DNA of 64,000 nucleotides from Thioclava sp. ES.031. GTDB taxonomy: Bacteria > Pseudomonadota > Alphaproteobacteria > Rhodobacterales > Rhodobacteraceae. The DNA lies in the NCBI RefSeq assembly GCF_002563775.1, contig NZ_PDJO01000001.1, forward strand, positions 3,598,501 to 3,662,500, read 5' to 3'. The notes below the pieces were generated by a model. It worked only from the letters and a program-made list of their open reading frames with translations. It had not been told where the DNA came from and did not search any database. Made by a program: the position numbers and the translations under genes. Shown here one piece after another: positions 16,488 through 29,038 of the stretch (positions are counted from its first letter, which is position 1; the number at the start of each line of letters is the position of its first letter).

Positions 16488-16901
16488 TTACCAGTCCTGA
16501 CGCTCGACGATGCGGCAGGCGACCGGAAGCTTGGCCGCGCCGAGGCGCAGAGCCTCGCGAGCGGTCTCTTCGTTGACGCCGTCGATCTCGAACATCACGC
16601 GGCCGGGCTTGACCTTGGCGGCCCAACGGTCGACCGAACCCTTACCTTTACCCATACGGACTTCGGTAGGTTTCGCGGTGATCGGGGTATCCGGGAAGAT
16701 CCGGATCCAAACACGGCCCTGACGCTTCATGTGGCGGGTGATCGCACGACGCGCAGCTTCGATCTGACGGGCGGTGACGCGCTCGGGCGCCTCTGCCTTG
16801 AGGCCGAAGTGACCGAAGTTCAGGTCGAAACCACCTTTGGCTTCACCGTGAATCCGGCCTTTGTGCATCTTGCGGAACTTCGTCCGTTTCGGTTGCAGCA
16901 T
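16488..16901 (-). CDS. rplP: 50S ribosomal protein L16
   Basis: A 137-residue L16 ([19 protein letters not shown] start) with the conserved [13 protein letters not shown] loop near the peptidyl-transferase centre. Arg82 corresponds by count to Arg81 of E. coli L16, the residue hydroxylated by the 2OG oxygenase RoxA/YcfD. It is last of the rplB-rpsS-rplV-rpsC-rplP group and followed by a terminator instead of rpmC. Confidence 0.97.
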   Translation of the reverse strand: MLQPKRTKFRKMHKGRIHGEAKGGFDLNFGHFGLKAEAPERVTARQIEAARRAITRHMKRQGRVWIRIFPDTPITAKPTEVRMGKGKGSVDRWAAKVKPGRVMFEIDGVNEETAREALRLGAAKLPVACRIVERQDW

Positions 16902-16915
16902 AACTATCTACTCCC

Positions 16916-17623
16916 TCAGCGATCGCGACGCGGGCCGCGCGGTGCCGGGCCCTCTTGGGCTTCAGCGTGCTTGCGGTCACGAGCTTGCGGATCATGTTCC
17001 ATGATCTCGCCTTTGAAGATCCAGACCTTCACGCCGATGATCCCGTAGGGGGTCGACGCTTCGGACAGCGCATAGTCGATGTCGGCACGCAGGGTGTGCA
17101 GCGGCACGCGACCTTCGCGATACCACTCGGTACGTGCGATCTCGGCGCCGCCCAGACGGCCAGCGACGTTCACACGGATACCAAGACCACCCATACGCAT
17201 CGCGTTCTGCACCGAGCGCTTCATGGCGCGACGGAACGAGACACGACGCTCGAGCTGCTGTGCGATCGACTCGGCGACGAGCTGCGCATCGAGTTCCGGC
17301 TTGCGGACTTCGACGATGTTCAGGTGCAGCTCGCTGTCGGTGAAGTTCGCCAGCTTCTTGCGGAGCGCTTCGATGTCAGCGCCCTTCTTGCCGATGATGA
17401 CGCCCGGACGTGCAGCGTGAATGGTCACACGGCACTTCTTGTGCGGACGCTCGATGATGACGCGGCTGATGCCGGCCTGCTTGGCTTCCTCGTGGATGAA
17501 CTCGCGGATCTTGATGTCCTCGAGCAGCAGGTCGCCATAGTCTTTGCTGTCGGCGTACCAGCGGCTATCCCAGGTGCGGTTGACCTGGAGGCGCATGCCG
17601 ATCGGATTAACCTTCTGACCCAT
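16916..17623 (-). CDS. rpsC: 30S ribosomal protein S3
   Basis: A 235-residue S3 with the KH domain signature [18 protein letters not shown] and the C-terminal [17 protein letters not shown] block. It lines the mRNA entry channel. The tail after GEIMEHDPQ is charged and variable. Its ATG overlaps the rplV stop by one base. Confidence 0.97.
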   Translation of the reverse strand: MGQKVNPIGMRLQVNRTWDSRWYADSKDYGDLLLEDIKIREFIHEEAKQAGISRVIIERPHKKCRVTIHAARPGVIIGKKGADIEALRKKLANFTDSELHLNIVEVRKPELDAQLVAESIAQQLERRVSFRRAMKRSVQNAMRMGGLGIRVNVAGRLGGAEIARTEWYREGRVPLHTLRADIDYALSEASTPYGIIGVKVWIFKGEIMEHDPQARDRKHAEAQEGPAPRGPRRDR

Positions 17624-18003
17624 TACGCTTGCTCCTCAACCTGACGCACCTTGATGGTGATTTCCGAGAACGGCTTCATGATCTTGCCGAAGCGACCACG
17701 TGCCCGCGGACGGCCACGCTTCATCACCAGGTTCTTGCCAACCCAGGCTTCCGCCACGACGAGCTCGTCCACGTCCAGGCCGTGGTTGTTCTCAGCGTTG
17801 GCGATTGCCGACTGAAGGCACTTCTTCACGTCGAGCGCGATGCGCTTCTTCGAGAAGGTCAGGTCCGAAAGGGCCTTGTCGACCTTCTTGCCACGGATCA
17901 TCGCGGCGACGAGGTTCAGTTTCTGCGGCGAGGTGCGAAGCATGCGGGTCTTCGCCATCGCTTCGTTCTCCGCCACGCGGCGCGGATTCTTTTCCTTACC
18001 CAT
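17623..18003 (-). CDS. rplV: 50S ribosomal protein L22
   Basis: A 126-residue L22: [45 protein letters not shown] (the last is part of the exit-tunnel hairpin loop). No macrolide-resistance-type deletion is evident in that loop. 5 bases after rpsS. Confidence 0.97.
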   Translation of the reverse strand: MGKEKNPRRVAENEAMAKTRMLRTSPQKLNLVAAMIRGKKVDKALSDLTFSKKRIALDVKKCLQSAIANAENNHGLDVDELVVAEAWVGKNLVMKRGRPRARGRFGKIMKPFSEITIKVRQVEEQA

Positions 18004-18008
18004 GACGA

Positions 18009-18287
18009 TTACTTCCTCTTGGCTTTTTTGTCGGCCGCATGCCCGTAATAGGTGCGGGTCGGCGAATATTCACCGAACTTCTGACCGATCATTTCCTCGG
18101 TGACGTTCACCGGGATGTGCTTGTGGCCGTTGTAGACCCCAAAGGTCAGACCTACGAATTGCGGCAGGATGGTGGAGCGACGCGACCAGATCTTGATGAC
18201 GTCGCCTTTGCCCGACTCGCGAGCCTTCTCTGCTTTTTTCAGCAGGTAGGCATCAACGAAGGGGCCTTTCCAAACAGAACGAGACAT
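18009..18287 (-). CDS. rpsS: 30S ribosomal protein S19
   Basis: A 92-residue S19 ([57 protein letters not shown]). It contacts the A-site tRNA region of the small subunit. 3 bases from rplB. Confidence 0.97.
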   Translation of the reverse strand: MSRSVWKGPFVDAYLLKKAEKARESGKGDVIKIWSRRSTILPQFVGLTFGVYNGHKHIPVNVTEEMIGQKFGEYSPTRTYYGHAADKKAKRK

Positions 18288-18290
18288 ATG

Positions 18291-19130
18291 TTAGCGACCC
18301 TTCTTCTTCGCGTGACGCGAACGCAGGATATACTGGTCCGTCTTCTTGTTGACGCGCGTGCGCTTGCCCTTGGTGGGCTTGCCCCACGGCGTAACCGGAT
18401 GACGGCCACCCGAGGTACGACCTTCACCACCACCGTGCGGGTGGTCGATCGGGTTCATCGCGACACCGCGGACGGTCGGACGGACGCCCATGTGGCGCTT
18501 ACGACCGGCTTTACCGAGGTTCTGGTTCGAGTGGTCGGCGTTCGACACGGCACCGATGGTCGCCATGCATTCCTGACGCACGAGGCGCAGTTCGCCCGAC
18601 GAAAGACGCAGCTGAGCGTAGCCACCGTCACGGCCGACGAATTGGGCGTAGGTGCCCGCGGCGCGTGCGATCTGGCCACCCTTGCCGGGCTTCAGTTCGA
18701 CGTTGTGGACGATGGTACCGATCGGCATGCCCGAGAACGGCATCGCGTTGCCCGGCTTGACGTCGTGACGCGAGCCCGAAACGACCTTGTCACCGACAGC
18801 GAGACGCTGGGGTGCGAGGATGTAGGCCTGCTCACCATCTTCATAGTTGATCAGCGCGATGAAGGCGGTCCGGTTCGGATCGTATTCGATCCGCTCGACG
18901 GTGCCTTGAACATCGAACTTGCGACGCTTGAAATCGACGATGCGATAGAGACGCTTCGCGCCACCACCCTTGTGCCACATCGTGATCCGCCCGGTGTTGT
19001 TCCGGCCACCCGACTTGGTCAAACCCTGCGTGAGGGCTTTGACCGGACGGCCTTTCCAAAGCTCCGAACGGTCGATCAGAACCAGCCCACGCTGGCCCGG
19101 CGTCGTCGGCTTATACGACTTGAGTGCCAT
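18291..19130 (-). CDS. rplB: 50S ribosomal protein L2
   Basis: A 279-residue L2 with the conserved [20 protein letters not shown] loop (His implicated in peptidyl transferase activity). In most bacteria rplB directly follows rplW; here 670 bases holding a plus-strand SH3 gene and a terminator intervene, and rplB starts its own group with a readable promoter at 19179-19209. Confidence 0.97.
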   Translation of the reverse strand: MALKSYKPTTPGQRGLVLIDRSELWKGRPVKALTQGLTKSGGRNNTGRITMWHKGGGAKRLYRIVDFKRRKFDVQGTVERIEYDPNRTAFIALINYEDGEQAYILAPQRLAVGDKVVSGSRHDVKPGNAMPFSGMPIGTIVHNVELKPGKGGQIARAAGTYAQFVGRDGGYAQLRLSSGELRLVRQECMATIGAVSNADHSNQNLGKAGRKRHMGVRPTVRGVAMNPIDHPHGGGEGRTSGGRHPVTPWGKPTKGKRTRVNKKTDQYILRSRHAKKKGR

Positions 19131-19178
19131 GCTTTCTGTCTTCCGTTGGTTTGCGGCGAGTTGCCTCGCCTGTCTGTG

Positions 19179-19209
19179 TGTATAGGGCCCCGAAGGTCCC
19201 CGAATTCAA
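19179..19209 (-). promoter_or_regulatory. Putative promoter of the rplB-rplP group
   Basis: Minus strand TTGAAT (19209-19204) and TATACA (19184-19179) with a 19-base spacer, about 50 bases ahead of rplB. The spacing is long but the -10 is good, and a start point is needed here because a terminator separates rplW from rplB. Confidence 0.5.
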
Positions 19210-19385
19210 AAATCACGGGCCCCGGAACGAATCCGAGGCCGCGAGACTGGCGCGATGTAGCAGGGATGCGGGGGTGAGTCTATAGGCTTGGCCTGTTTTT
19301 GCGCGCGATGGACCAAGCAACTGGCGCTTCGCGGTCCGGGCGGGCAAAATGGCTCCCGAGGCAGAAGACATAACAGGAGCAACCA

Positions 19386-19691
19386 ATGCGTCCAACCCGA
19401 GCAATCCTCCTCGCAGCCCCGCTCTGCGTGGCAGCCACCCTCGCCACCCCCACCCTCGCCGACGCATGGCGCGGCACCTATGAGGTCGCCGGGGTGAAGG
19501 GGCAGGACATGCTGAAACTGCGCGCGGGCCCCGGCACCGGCTACAAGGTGATCCTGGGCCTTCCCAACGGCGCGATTGTCCATGTGCGCAGTTGCGAGCG
19601 CAGCGGCAATACGCGCTGGTGCAACGTCTCGCTCGACGCCGCCCGCAACCTGCGCGGCTATGTCTCGGAAAGCTACCTGCGGGAGAAGTGA
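19386..19691 (+). CDS. Secreted SH3-domain protein inserted in the S10 operon
   Basis: A 101-residue protein: signal peptide (RPTRAILLAAPLCVAATLAT, cleavage after LADA), then one bacterial SH3 domain (LKLRAGPGTGYKVILGLPNG, GYVSESYL). AGGAG precedes the ATG. Such domains often bind peptidoglycan in the periplasm. It lies against the direction of the ribosomal genes, between rplW and rplB, and converges on a shared terminator. Partner and role are unknown. Confidence 0.8.
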   Translation: MRPTRAILLAAPLCVAATLATPTLADAWRGTYEVAGVKGQDMLKLRAGPGTGYKVILGLPNGAIVHVRSCERSGNTRWCNVSLDAARNLRGYVSESYLREK

Positions 19692-19750
19692 CGCGCAGCG
19701 CCCGGGCGCCCTTTGAGAGGCAAGCGCCCCTCCCCCAACACCACAAACGA

Positions 19751-19778
19751 AAAGGCCCCCGCAAACGCGAGGGCCTTT
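19751..19778. terminator. Bidirectional terminator between SH3 gene and rplW
   Basis: Stem AAAGGCCCCCGC / GCGAGGGCCTTT with an AAAC loop. The single imperfect pair is G-T on the minus strand, so the structure is strongest for ending the rpsJ-rplW transcript, and TTTT follows on that strand. Confidence 0.85.
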
Positions 19779-19800
19779 CCAATGTCTCAGTCCTACCGGA

Positions 19801-20097
19801 TTACAGGCCGGTGGTGACGTCGATCGTGTTGCCTTCTTCCAGCGTCACGTAGGCTTTCTTGAAGTCCGAGCGACGGCCGGGGGTGCCCCGGAAGCGCTTG
19901 GTCTTGCCCTTGGTGATGGTGGTGTTGACCGCCTTCACCTTGACGCCGAAGAGAGTCTCGACAGCTTCTTTGATCTGCGGCTTCGAAGCGTCTTTCGCGA
20001 CTTCAAAAACAACAGCGCCGCTCTCCGAGGCCATGGTGGCTTTCTCGGTGATGATCGGCTTGACGATCACGTCGTAATGTTCGGGTTTCGCGCTCAT
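19801..20097 (-). CDS. rplW: 50S ribosomal protein L23
   Basis: A 98-residue L23 at the exit tunnel, docking site for trigger factor and SRP. Blocks [15 protein letters not shown] and [21 protein letters not shown] are typical. It overlaps rplD by 4 bases and is the last gene before the terminator that splits the S10 operon. Confidence 0.97.
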   Translation of the reverse strand: MSAKPEHYDVIVKPIITEKATMASESGAVVFEVAKDASKPQIKEAVETLFGVKVKAVNTTITKGKTKRFRGTPGRRSDFKKAYVTLEEGNTIDVTTGL

Positions 20098-20714
20098 TTC
20101 AGACGAGCCTCCAGAGCTTCGACACCCGCCTTCGTGAGCACGAGCGTGTCACGCTTGAGGATGTCATACACGTTGGCGCCCATCGAAGGCAGCACATCGA
20201 TGCCGTCGATGTTGCGCGCGGCTTGGGCGAAGTTCTCGTTCACCTCGGCCCCGTCGATCACCAGCACCTTTTTCCAGCCCAGCTCCTTGGCGGCTTTCGC
20301 CAGCAGCTTGGTCTTGGCTTCGGCGAGCTGCGCGTCCTCCAGGACGATCAGTTTGCCAGCGGCGGCTTTCGACGACAGCGCGTGCTTCAGACCCAGAGCC
20401 CGGAACTTCTTGGGCAGGTCATGAGCGTGGCTGCGCGGGGTCGGGCCCTTGTAGACACCACCCTTGCGGAAGATCGGCGCCTTGCGGGAGCCGTGACGTG
20501 CGCCACCGGTGCCCTTCTGACGGTAGATCTTCTTGGTCGAGTAGCTGACCTCCGAGCGGGTGAGAACCGAGTGGGTGCCCTGCTGAGCCTTCGCGCGCTG
20601 CCAGCGCACGACGCGATGCAGGATGTCCGCACGCGGCTCGAGCCCGAAGATCTCGTCGGCGAGGTCGATCGAACCGGCCTTGCCGGCGTCGAGCTTGATC
20701 ACATCGAGTTTCAT
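20094..20714 (-). CDS. rplD: 50S ribosomal protein L4
   Basis: A 206-residue L4 with the extended loop [21 protein letters not shown] reaching the exit tunnel. In E. coli L4 represses the S10 operon at its leader; no such leader structure could be confirmed here. One-base overlap with rplC and 4-base overlap with rplW. Confidence 0.97.
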   Translation of the reverse strand: MKLDVIKLDAGKAGSIDLADEIFGLEPRADILHRVVRWQRAKAQQGTHSVLTRSEVSYSTKKIYRQKGTGGARHGSRKAPIFRKGGVYKGPTPRSHAHDLPKKFRALGLKHALSSKAAAGKLIVLEDAQLAEAKTKLLAKAAKELGWKKVLVIDGAEVNENFAQAARNIDGIDVLPSMGANVYDILKRDTLVLTKAGVEALEARLK

Positions 20715-21577
20715 TACTTGTCTCCTTCGGGCGCGTCGCCGCCGTCTTCGCCTTTTTCGGCTTCGATCGACTCTTCAGCTTCCTTCAGCGCAGCAGCTTC
20801 CTGAGCGGCCTGCTCCTCGGCGAGACGCTTGGCTTCGGCTTCAGCCTCGGCAGCAGCAGCGGCAGCGGCTTCTTCAGCAGCTTTCGCAGCGGCTTCGGCA
20901 GCCGACTTCAGCGCGGCGGGGTAGATGATGTTCTCGGAGAGCGGCTTCTTGACCGCATCCTTGACCGTCACCCAGCCACCTTTGGCGCCCGGCACCGAAC
21001 CCTTGACCATGATCAGGCCACGGTCGGCATCGGTCTTGACGACCTGAAGGTTCTGGGTCGTGACGCGCACGGCACCGAGGTGACCGGCCATCTTCTTGCC
21101 CTTGAAAACTTTGCCTGGGTCCTGACACTGACCGGTCGAACCGTGCGAGCGGTGCGAGATCGACACGCCGTGCGTGGCGCGCAGACCGCCGAAGTTGTGA
21201 CGCTTCATAGCACCGGCGAAACCCTTACCGATCGAGGTGCCCGCGATATCCACGAACTGACCTTCGAAATAGTGGTTCGCGGTGATTTCCTCGCCCACTT
21301 CGATCAGGTTTTCTTCAGCGACGCGGAATTCCGCGACTTTGCGCTTCGGGGCGACATTGGCTTTCGCGAAGTGACCACGCAGAGCGGCGGTCGTACGCTT
21401 GGCCTTGGCTTCACCAGCGCCGAGCTGAACGGCCGTGTAGCCGTCGGTCTCGGAAGTGCGCTGAGCCACCACCTGAAGCTTGTCGAGTTGGAGAACGGTC
21501 ACAGGAACCTGCTTGCCGTCCTCAAGGAAGAGCCGGGTCATGCCCAGCTTCTTGGCGATAACACCAGTCCGCAGCAT
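20714..21577 (-). CDS. rplC: 50S ribosomal protein L3 with Ala/Glu-rich C-terminal extension
   Basis: A 287-residue L3. The core (about 1-222) is canonical, including [20 protein letters not shown] around the Gln that PrmB methylates in E. coli. A tail of about 65 residues follows, mostly Ala, Glu and Lys ([20 protein letters not shown]) and predicted as a charged helix, ending [13 protein letters not shown]. coli L3 is 209 residues, so the tail is extra. Its function is unknown. Confidence 0.96.
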   Translation of the reverse strand: MLRTGVIAKKLGMTRLFLEDGKQVPVTVLQLDKLQVVAQRTSETDGYTAVQLGAGEAKAKRTTAALRGHFAKANVAPKRKVAEFRVAEENLIEVGEEITANHYFEGQFVDIAGTSIGKGFAGAMKRHNFGGLRATHGVSISHRSHGSTGQCQDPGKVFKGKKMAGHLGAVRVTTQNLQVVKTDADRGLIMVKGSVPGAKGGWVTVKDAVKKPLSENIIYPAALKSAAEAAAKAAEEAAAAAAAEAEAEAKRLAEEQAAQEAAALKEAEESIEAEKGEDGGDAPEGDK

Positions 21578-21587
21578 AATGCCCTCC

Positions 21588-21896
21588 TTACACCTTGATC
21601 TCGACGTCGACGCCCGCTGCGAGGTCGAGCTTCATCAGCGCGTCCACGGTCTGGGGGGTCGGATCGACGATGTCGAGAAGACGCTTATGCGTCCGGATTT
21701 CCCACTGGTCGCGCGACTTCTTGTCGATGTGCGGACCACGCAGAACCGTGAATTTCTCGATCTTGTTCGGGAGCGGGATGGGCCCGCGAACCTGGGCACC
21801 CGTGCGCTTCGCGGTGTTCACGATTTCCTGGGTGCTGGCGTCCAGCACGCGGTAATCGAACGCCTTGAGCCGGATGCGGATATTTTGGCCGGTCAT
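21588..21896 (-). CDS. rpsJ: 30S ribosomal protein S10
   Basis: A 102-residue S10/NusE ([40 protein letters not shown]). It serves in the ribosome and in NusA/NusG antitermination complexes. It leads the S10 group with its own promoter at 21994-22022, 213 bases downstream of tuf. Confidence 0.97.
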   Translation of the reverse strand: MTGQNIRIRLKAFDYRVLDASTQEIVNTAKRTGAQVRGPIPLPNKIEKFTVLRGPHIDKKSRDQWEIRTHKRLLDIVDPTPQTVDALMKLDLAAGVDVEIKV

Positions 21897-21993
21897 ATGT
21901 CATGCCTCTTCGCATGGCGTGAAGGTTGAGAGGCAGACGGCACCGAATGTAGCGCCTGCATCGAACCTGAAAATCTTGGCAGATCAGGCGCGT

Positions 21994-22022
21994 CCTCTAT
22001 GGCGTCACCCTGAGTCTGTCAA
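21994..22022 (-). promoter_or_regulatory. sigma70 promoter of the rpsJ-rplW operon
   Basis: Minus strand consensus TTGACA (22022-22017), 17-base spacer, TAGAGG (21999-21994), about 100 bases ahead of rpsJ. This gives the S10 group a start independent of the str operon. Confidence 0.7.
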
Positions 22023-22075
22023 GAGCGAATGGCGCGCCTTTCGGCGCACCATTCAAATTCTTTCCAACTGTCGTT

Positions 22076-22101
22076 TTCGGGGCCCCGGAGAGGGCCCCGA
22101 A
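22076..22101 (-). terminator. Stem-loop after tuf (terminator-like, no U-tract)
   Basis: Perfect 10-bp stem TTCGGGGCCC / GGGCCCCGAA with a 6-base loop, starting 8 bases past the tuf stop. On the minus strand it is followed by AAAACG, not a T run, so it may act as an RNA 3'-end stabiliser or a partial terminator. Confidence 0.5.
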
Positions 22102-22109
22102 ACCATCGA

Positions 22110-23285
<1,176 letters not shown>

Positions 23286-23345
23286 GATGGCCTCCTGTCA
23301 GTGCGTTGGATTGGAAAGGCGCCGGGTTGCCCCGGCGCACAGCCC

Positions 23346-25469
<2,124 letters not shown>

Positions 25470-25487
25470 GGTGGCGTCCTTCCGTTA

Positions 25488-25970
<483 letters not shown>

Positions 25971-26342
25971 TTACTTCGGACGCTTCGCGCCGTATTTCGA
26001 ACGGCGTTGACGACGGTCTTTGACACCTTGCGTATCGAGCACACCGCGCAGGATGTGGTAACGAACGCCCGGAAGGTCTTTCACACGGCCGCCACGGATG
26101 AGCACAACGGAGTGCTCCTGGAGGTTGTGCTTTTCGCCCGGGATGTAGGAGATGACCTCGAAGCCATTCGTCAGGCGCACCTTGGCGACCTTACGCATAG
26201 CGGAGTTCGGTTTCTTCGGCGTCGTGGTGTAGACGCGCGTGCAAACGCCACGCTTTTGCGGGCATTCTTGGAGGTGTTGCGACTTAGAGCGCTTCACCTT
26301 GGGCTGCCGCGGTTTGCGGATCAGCTGTTGGATCGTCGGCAT
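25971..26342 (-). CDS. rpsL: 30S ribosomal protein S12
   Basis: A 123-residue S12 starting [12 protein letters not shown]. The [12 protein letters not shown] loop has Lys at the position of E. coli Lys43 and [10 protein letters not shown] has Lys at that of Lys88, so it looks streptomycin-sensitive. I take the ATG at 26342 because it gives the family length; an open frame continues 98 codons upstream but covers promoter DNA. First gene of the str operon. Confidence 0.97.
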   Translation of the reverse strand: MPTIQQLIRKPRQPKVKRSKSQHLQECPQKRGVCTRVYTTTPKKPNSAMRKVAKVRLTNGFEVISYIPGEKHNLQEHSVVLIRGGRVKDLPGVRYHILRGVLDTQGVKDRRQRRSKYGAKRPK

Positions 26343-26561
26343 TCGGTTCCCCGTTCTGCTGTCAATACTCGCCCCGTTTCCGGAGGCGCCACTTCTCGAC
26401 ACGTTTCCGCGCGGATTCGCGAAAACGCCAAATCGCATTCCTCCCCGGCCCGAGGACCGCGGCGAATGCGTTGAATTCCAGAGGATCGGGGCGAAGGCCC
26501 GGATCATGACCACTAGAAATCGGCGACCCTCCGGGCAGACTTCGCCCGTCAGGTAGCGCGG

Positions 26562-26590
26562 CGTATAGGGGGAGTCGTTTGGGTTGTCAA
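26562..26590 (-). promoter_or_regulatory. sigma70 promoter of the str operon (rpsL-rpsG-fusA-tuf)
   Basis: Minus strand TTGACA (26590-26585), 17-base spacer, TATACG (26567-26562), about 220 bases ahead of rpsL. The TGA inside the -35 box is also the stop codon of the upstream PAP2 gene. It is the best-looking promoter in the window. Confidence 0.8.
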
Positions 26591-27303
26591 CTCTCGCGGC
26601 GGGTCCGCGCGAGGAGCTGCGCGCCCCACCCCGCAAACAGGATCCCCCAGAGCAGCCAGGCCACCGAAAGGGACACCAGCCCGGCGAAATAGGCGTCCGA
26701 CAGGAAGTGCCGCCCGGTGCCGACGCGCTGCAGGATGATGAAGACCGCGACGAAGACGCCGATGGCCCGCAGATAGCGCAATCCCCAGCGCGGCAGGCGC
26801 AGCCGCGACAGCTCTGCGCCGAGCCAGATCAGCAGCCCCAGCGCCACCGCCGCCGCCACCTCGCCCGACACGAACGAGCAGTTCCGCGAGCATTGATCGG
26901 TGAAGGTCCCCGCGAGGCTGAAGTGATGCGCGCCGCCGAAGAGATCGACATCGGCCGGGCGTGCGCGCCCCGAATTGGCCTTCAGGACCCCGTTCACGAC
27001 CACGATCGGGCCGAGCAGGTAGAGCAGGCAGATGAAGGCCCAGATCCGCGCCGGCAGGCGCAGCACCGTGCGATGGCGCAGCCCCGCCCAGGGCCAGGCC
27101 ACGAGCGAGACGAGGAACAGCACGATCGAGACATCCCAGATCCGCTGGCGCAGCCATTCCCAGAGCGGATTGGTGATCACCGAGAACCCCTCCCCTGCCC
27201 GGTAGAACAGCCCGGCGACGCCGAGATCGAGCTCCGGCACGAAGCGGAACAGCAGAAAGCCACCGATCCACGCCGCCAGCAACAGGCGGCCCGCGAAGAT
27301 CAT
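26587..27303 (-). CDS. PAP2-family phosphatase (LpxE/LpxF-like membrane protein)
   Basis: A 238-residue membrane protein with six or so hydrophobic helices. PAP2 motifs: KANSGRARP (motif 1), CSFVSGEVA (motif 2, where the general motif is PSGH) and [11 protein letters not shown] (motif 3). The Glu in place of the motif-2 His is worth noting. Members dephosphorylate lipid A or isoprenoid pyrophosphates in the periplasm. The start lies 1 base after the GT39 stop, so it is the last gene of the GT2-LABN-GT39-PAP2 operon. Confidence 0.85.
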   Translation of the reverse strand: MIFAGRLLLAAWIGGFLLFRFVPELDLGVAGLFYRAGEGFSVITNPLWEWLRQRIWDVSIVLFLVSLVAWPWAGLRHRTVLRLPARIWAFICLLYLLGPIVVVNGVLKANSGRARPADVDLFGGAHHFSLAGTFTDQCSRNCSFVSGEVAAAVALGLLIWLGAELSRLRLPRWGLRYLRAIGVFVAVFIILQRVGTGRHFLSDAYFAGLVSLSVAWLLWGILFAGWGAQLLARTRRES

Positions 27304-27304
27304 G

Positions 27305-28753
27305 TCAATTTTCGGAACGGACACAGCGCGCCTCCACCAGATAAGCCGCATAGCCTTTGCCTGCCCATGTCCCGGTCGCGTCGAGTTGCGCCTCGGGCGC
27401 AACCGGACCGCCACCGCAATCGGGCGCGCTATTGGCGATCACCAGCAAACGACCATTATAGTCCTGTGGCAAGGGCCACATCTGCTCGTAATAGCTTTCG
27501 GCGCGGTGCTTGGGGTTCGGAGCATAGACGGTCACGCCCGAATCCTGCCCCGTATAGTAAAGGTCGGCGAGGATCGCGCGATTGCCCGTGTAGACCGGCA
27601 CATGGGCCGCTTCCGCGAGCGTGAGAATCTGGCGGCTCAGATCGGCCTGCCCCAGCCACCGCTTCAGAAGCGGCGCGCCAGCTCGGTCCGGATAGGGTGC
27701 AAGCACCGTCAGCAGCGGGATCGACAGCGCAATCAGCCCATTGATCACGATCGCGATCCAGCGCCAGATGCCGCGCAGCACCATCACCGCCAGAACGGTC
27801 CCGGCGAAATAGGCAGCGACCGCCCAGTTGGCATAGGCCCGGTCGAGCAGCGCCTCGATCGTTACCGCGACCAACGGCGGCACGGAGAGCATCGCGAGCC
27901 CGCGCTTGTCCGGGTCTCCCCAGCCCGCATAGCCGATCAGCAGCGCCACCATGGTCACCGGCCCGAAGACCGCGAATTGCGAGGCGACGAACTCCACCAT
28001 CGAGCCGAAATTCAGCGCAGCCCCTTCGCGGACCCAGCCGACATTGTCCATCGTATGCGAGACCGTGGTCAGCCCGTTATTCAGGTTCCAGACCACGTTC
28101 GGCGCGATCACCAGCCCGAAGGCCAGCGCCGCGATTACCGTGTTGCGCCAGCCGATCCGCCACGCCGGCGCGACGAGCGCCGCCAGCGCCAGGCCGGGGA
28201 TCAGGTAGATCGCGGCGTATTTCGCCATGAAGGCCAGCCCCGCCGCCACGCCCGCAGCGAGCGCGTCCGACCAGCGGCGGCTCTCGCCCGCGCGATGCAG
28301 GAACAACAGGCTCAGCGCGTAGAACGGCGCCATCACCGTGTCGGTCGAGATCAGCACCGAGCCGACCGCGACGAAGGGCAGCGTGACATAGATCGCCGCC
28401 GACCAGATCGCGACCGAGCGTCCCGCGATCCGCGCGCCCAAAGCGCCGAGCACCAGCGCCGTGATGCCGTGCAACACAGCGCCCGGCATCCGCACCCAAG
28501 ACGGCGCGTCCGAGCCCGCCAGATCGGTCACCGCCCGGAGCAGCCAACCGATCAGCGGCGGTTTCGAGTAATAGCCGAAATCGAGATGCTGACCCCAGAG
28601 CCAGTATTGCGCCTCATCGACGAAGAGATCGGTCTTGTTGAACGCCAGAAGTACCAGCCGCAGCGCGGTGACTGCGGCGACGACGATCAGGGCCGGGACG
28701 AGCCAGCCGTCCCGATCCGCCCTGAAATCAAGCTTCGCGCCGGCGCTTGGCAT
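27305..28753 (-). CDS. GT39/GT83 (ArnT/PMT-like) integral membrane glycosyltransferase
   Basis: A 482-residue multi-pass protein. The first periplasmic loop carries the acidic catalytic motif FVDEAQYWLWGQHLDFGYY, followed by SKPPLIGWL as in ArnT-type transferases that move sugar from polyprenyl phosphate to a periplasmic acceptor. The C-terminal third is a soluble domain. It overlaps the preceding LABN gene by 26 bases. With the GT2 enzyme it suggests glycosylation of lipid A or another envelope lipid; the acceptor is inferred, not shown. Confidence 0.85.
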   Translation of the reverse strand: MPSAGAKLDFRADRDGWLVPALIVVAAVTALRLVLLAFNKTDLFVDEAQYWLWGQHLDFGYYSKPPLIGWLLRAVTDLAGSDAPSWVRMPGAVLHGITALVLGALGARIAGRSVAIWSAAIYVTLPFVAVGSVLISTDTVMAPFYALSLLFLHRAGESRRWSDALAAGVAAGLAFMAKYAAIYLIPGLALAALVAPAWRIGWRNTVIAALAFGLVIAPNVVWNLNNGLTTVSHTMDNVGWVREGAALNFGSMVEFVASQFAVFGPVTMVALLIGYAGWGDPDKRGLAMLSVPPLVAVTIEALLDRAYANWAVAAYFAGTVLAVMVLRGIWRWIAIVINGLIALSIPLLTVLAPYPDRAGAPLLKRWLGQADLSRQILTLAEAAHVPVYTGNRAILADLYYTGQDSGVTVYAPNPKHRAESYYEQMWPLPQDYNGRLLVIANSAPDCGGGPVAPEAQLDATGTWAGKGYAAYLVEARCVRSEN

Positions 28754-29033
28754 AGATCAGCCAGAGATTGCGGGAATAGATGAGCACGCCCAGCGACTGG
28801 CCAAGAATGAAGACCGGGTCCTTGCGATAGACCGCATAGCTGAACAGCATCACGCCGCCCGCGAGCGAGAAATACCAGAACGCCAGCGGCACCACGGATT
28901 CGCCTTTGCGCTCGGACGCGATCCACTGGACGAGAAACCGCCCCGTGAACATGAGCTGCGCGAGCAGGCCGAAGAGGACCCACCACAGCTCGAGAACGCT
29001 GTCCGCGTGAAGCATATCCATCAGCCAGTCCAT
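28728..29033 (-). CDS. Lipid-A-biosynthesis N-terminal (LABN) domain membrane protein
   Basis: A 101-residue protein with three hydrophobic helices; FTGRFLVQWIASERKGESVVPLAFWYFSL is the diagnostic LABN block (split here by the 20-residue limit: FTGRFLVQWIASERKGES then VVPLAFWYFSLAGG). GGAG precedes ATG 29033. These small proteins are commonly encoded between a GT2 and a GT39 gene, as here, and probably act as flippase or partner subunits for the lipid-linked sugar. Function by association only. Confidence 0.82.
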   Translation of the reverse strand: MDWLMDMLHADSVLELWWVLFGLLAQLMFTGRFLVQWIASERKGESVVPLAFWYFSLAGGVMLFSYAVYRKDPVFILGQSLGVLIYSRNLWLIYAKRRREA

Positions 29034-29038
29034 CGGCG

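Noticed and set aside
16971..17000. Possible programmed frameshift in the rpsC tail
   Set aside because: The S3 frame is continuous to its stop and variable charged tails are common in S3.
25971..26636. Extended 221-codon S12 frame
   Set aside because: S12 is 123-124 residues and [12 protein letters not shown] is its true start; the extension runs through the str promoter region.
27302..28783. A 493-codon plus-strand frame opposite the GT39 gene
   Set aside because: Low-complexity Arg/His/Gln-rich sequence; the minus-strand frame has membrane helices and the catalytic motif.
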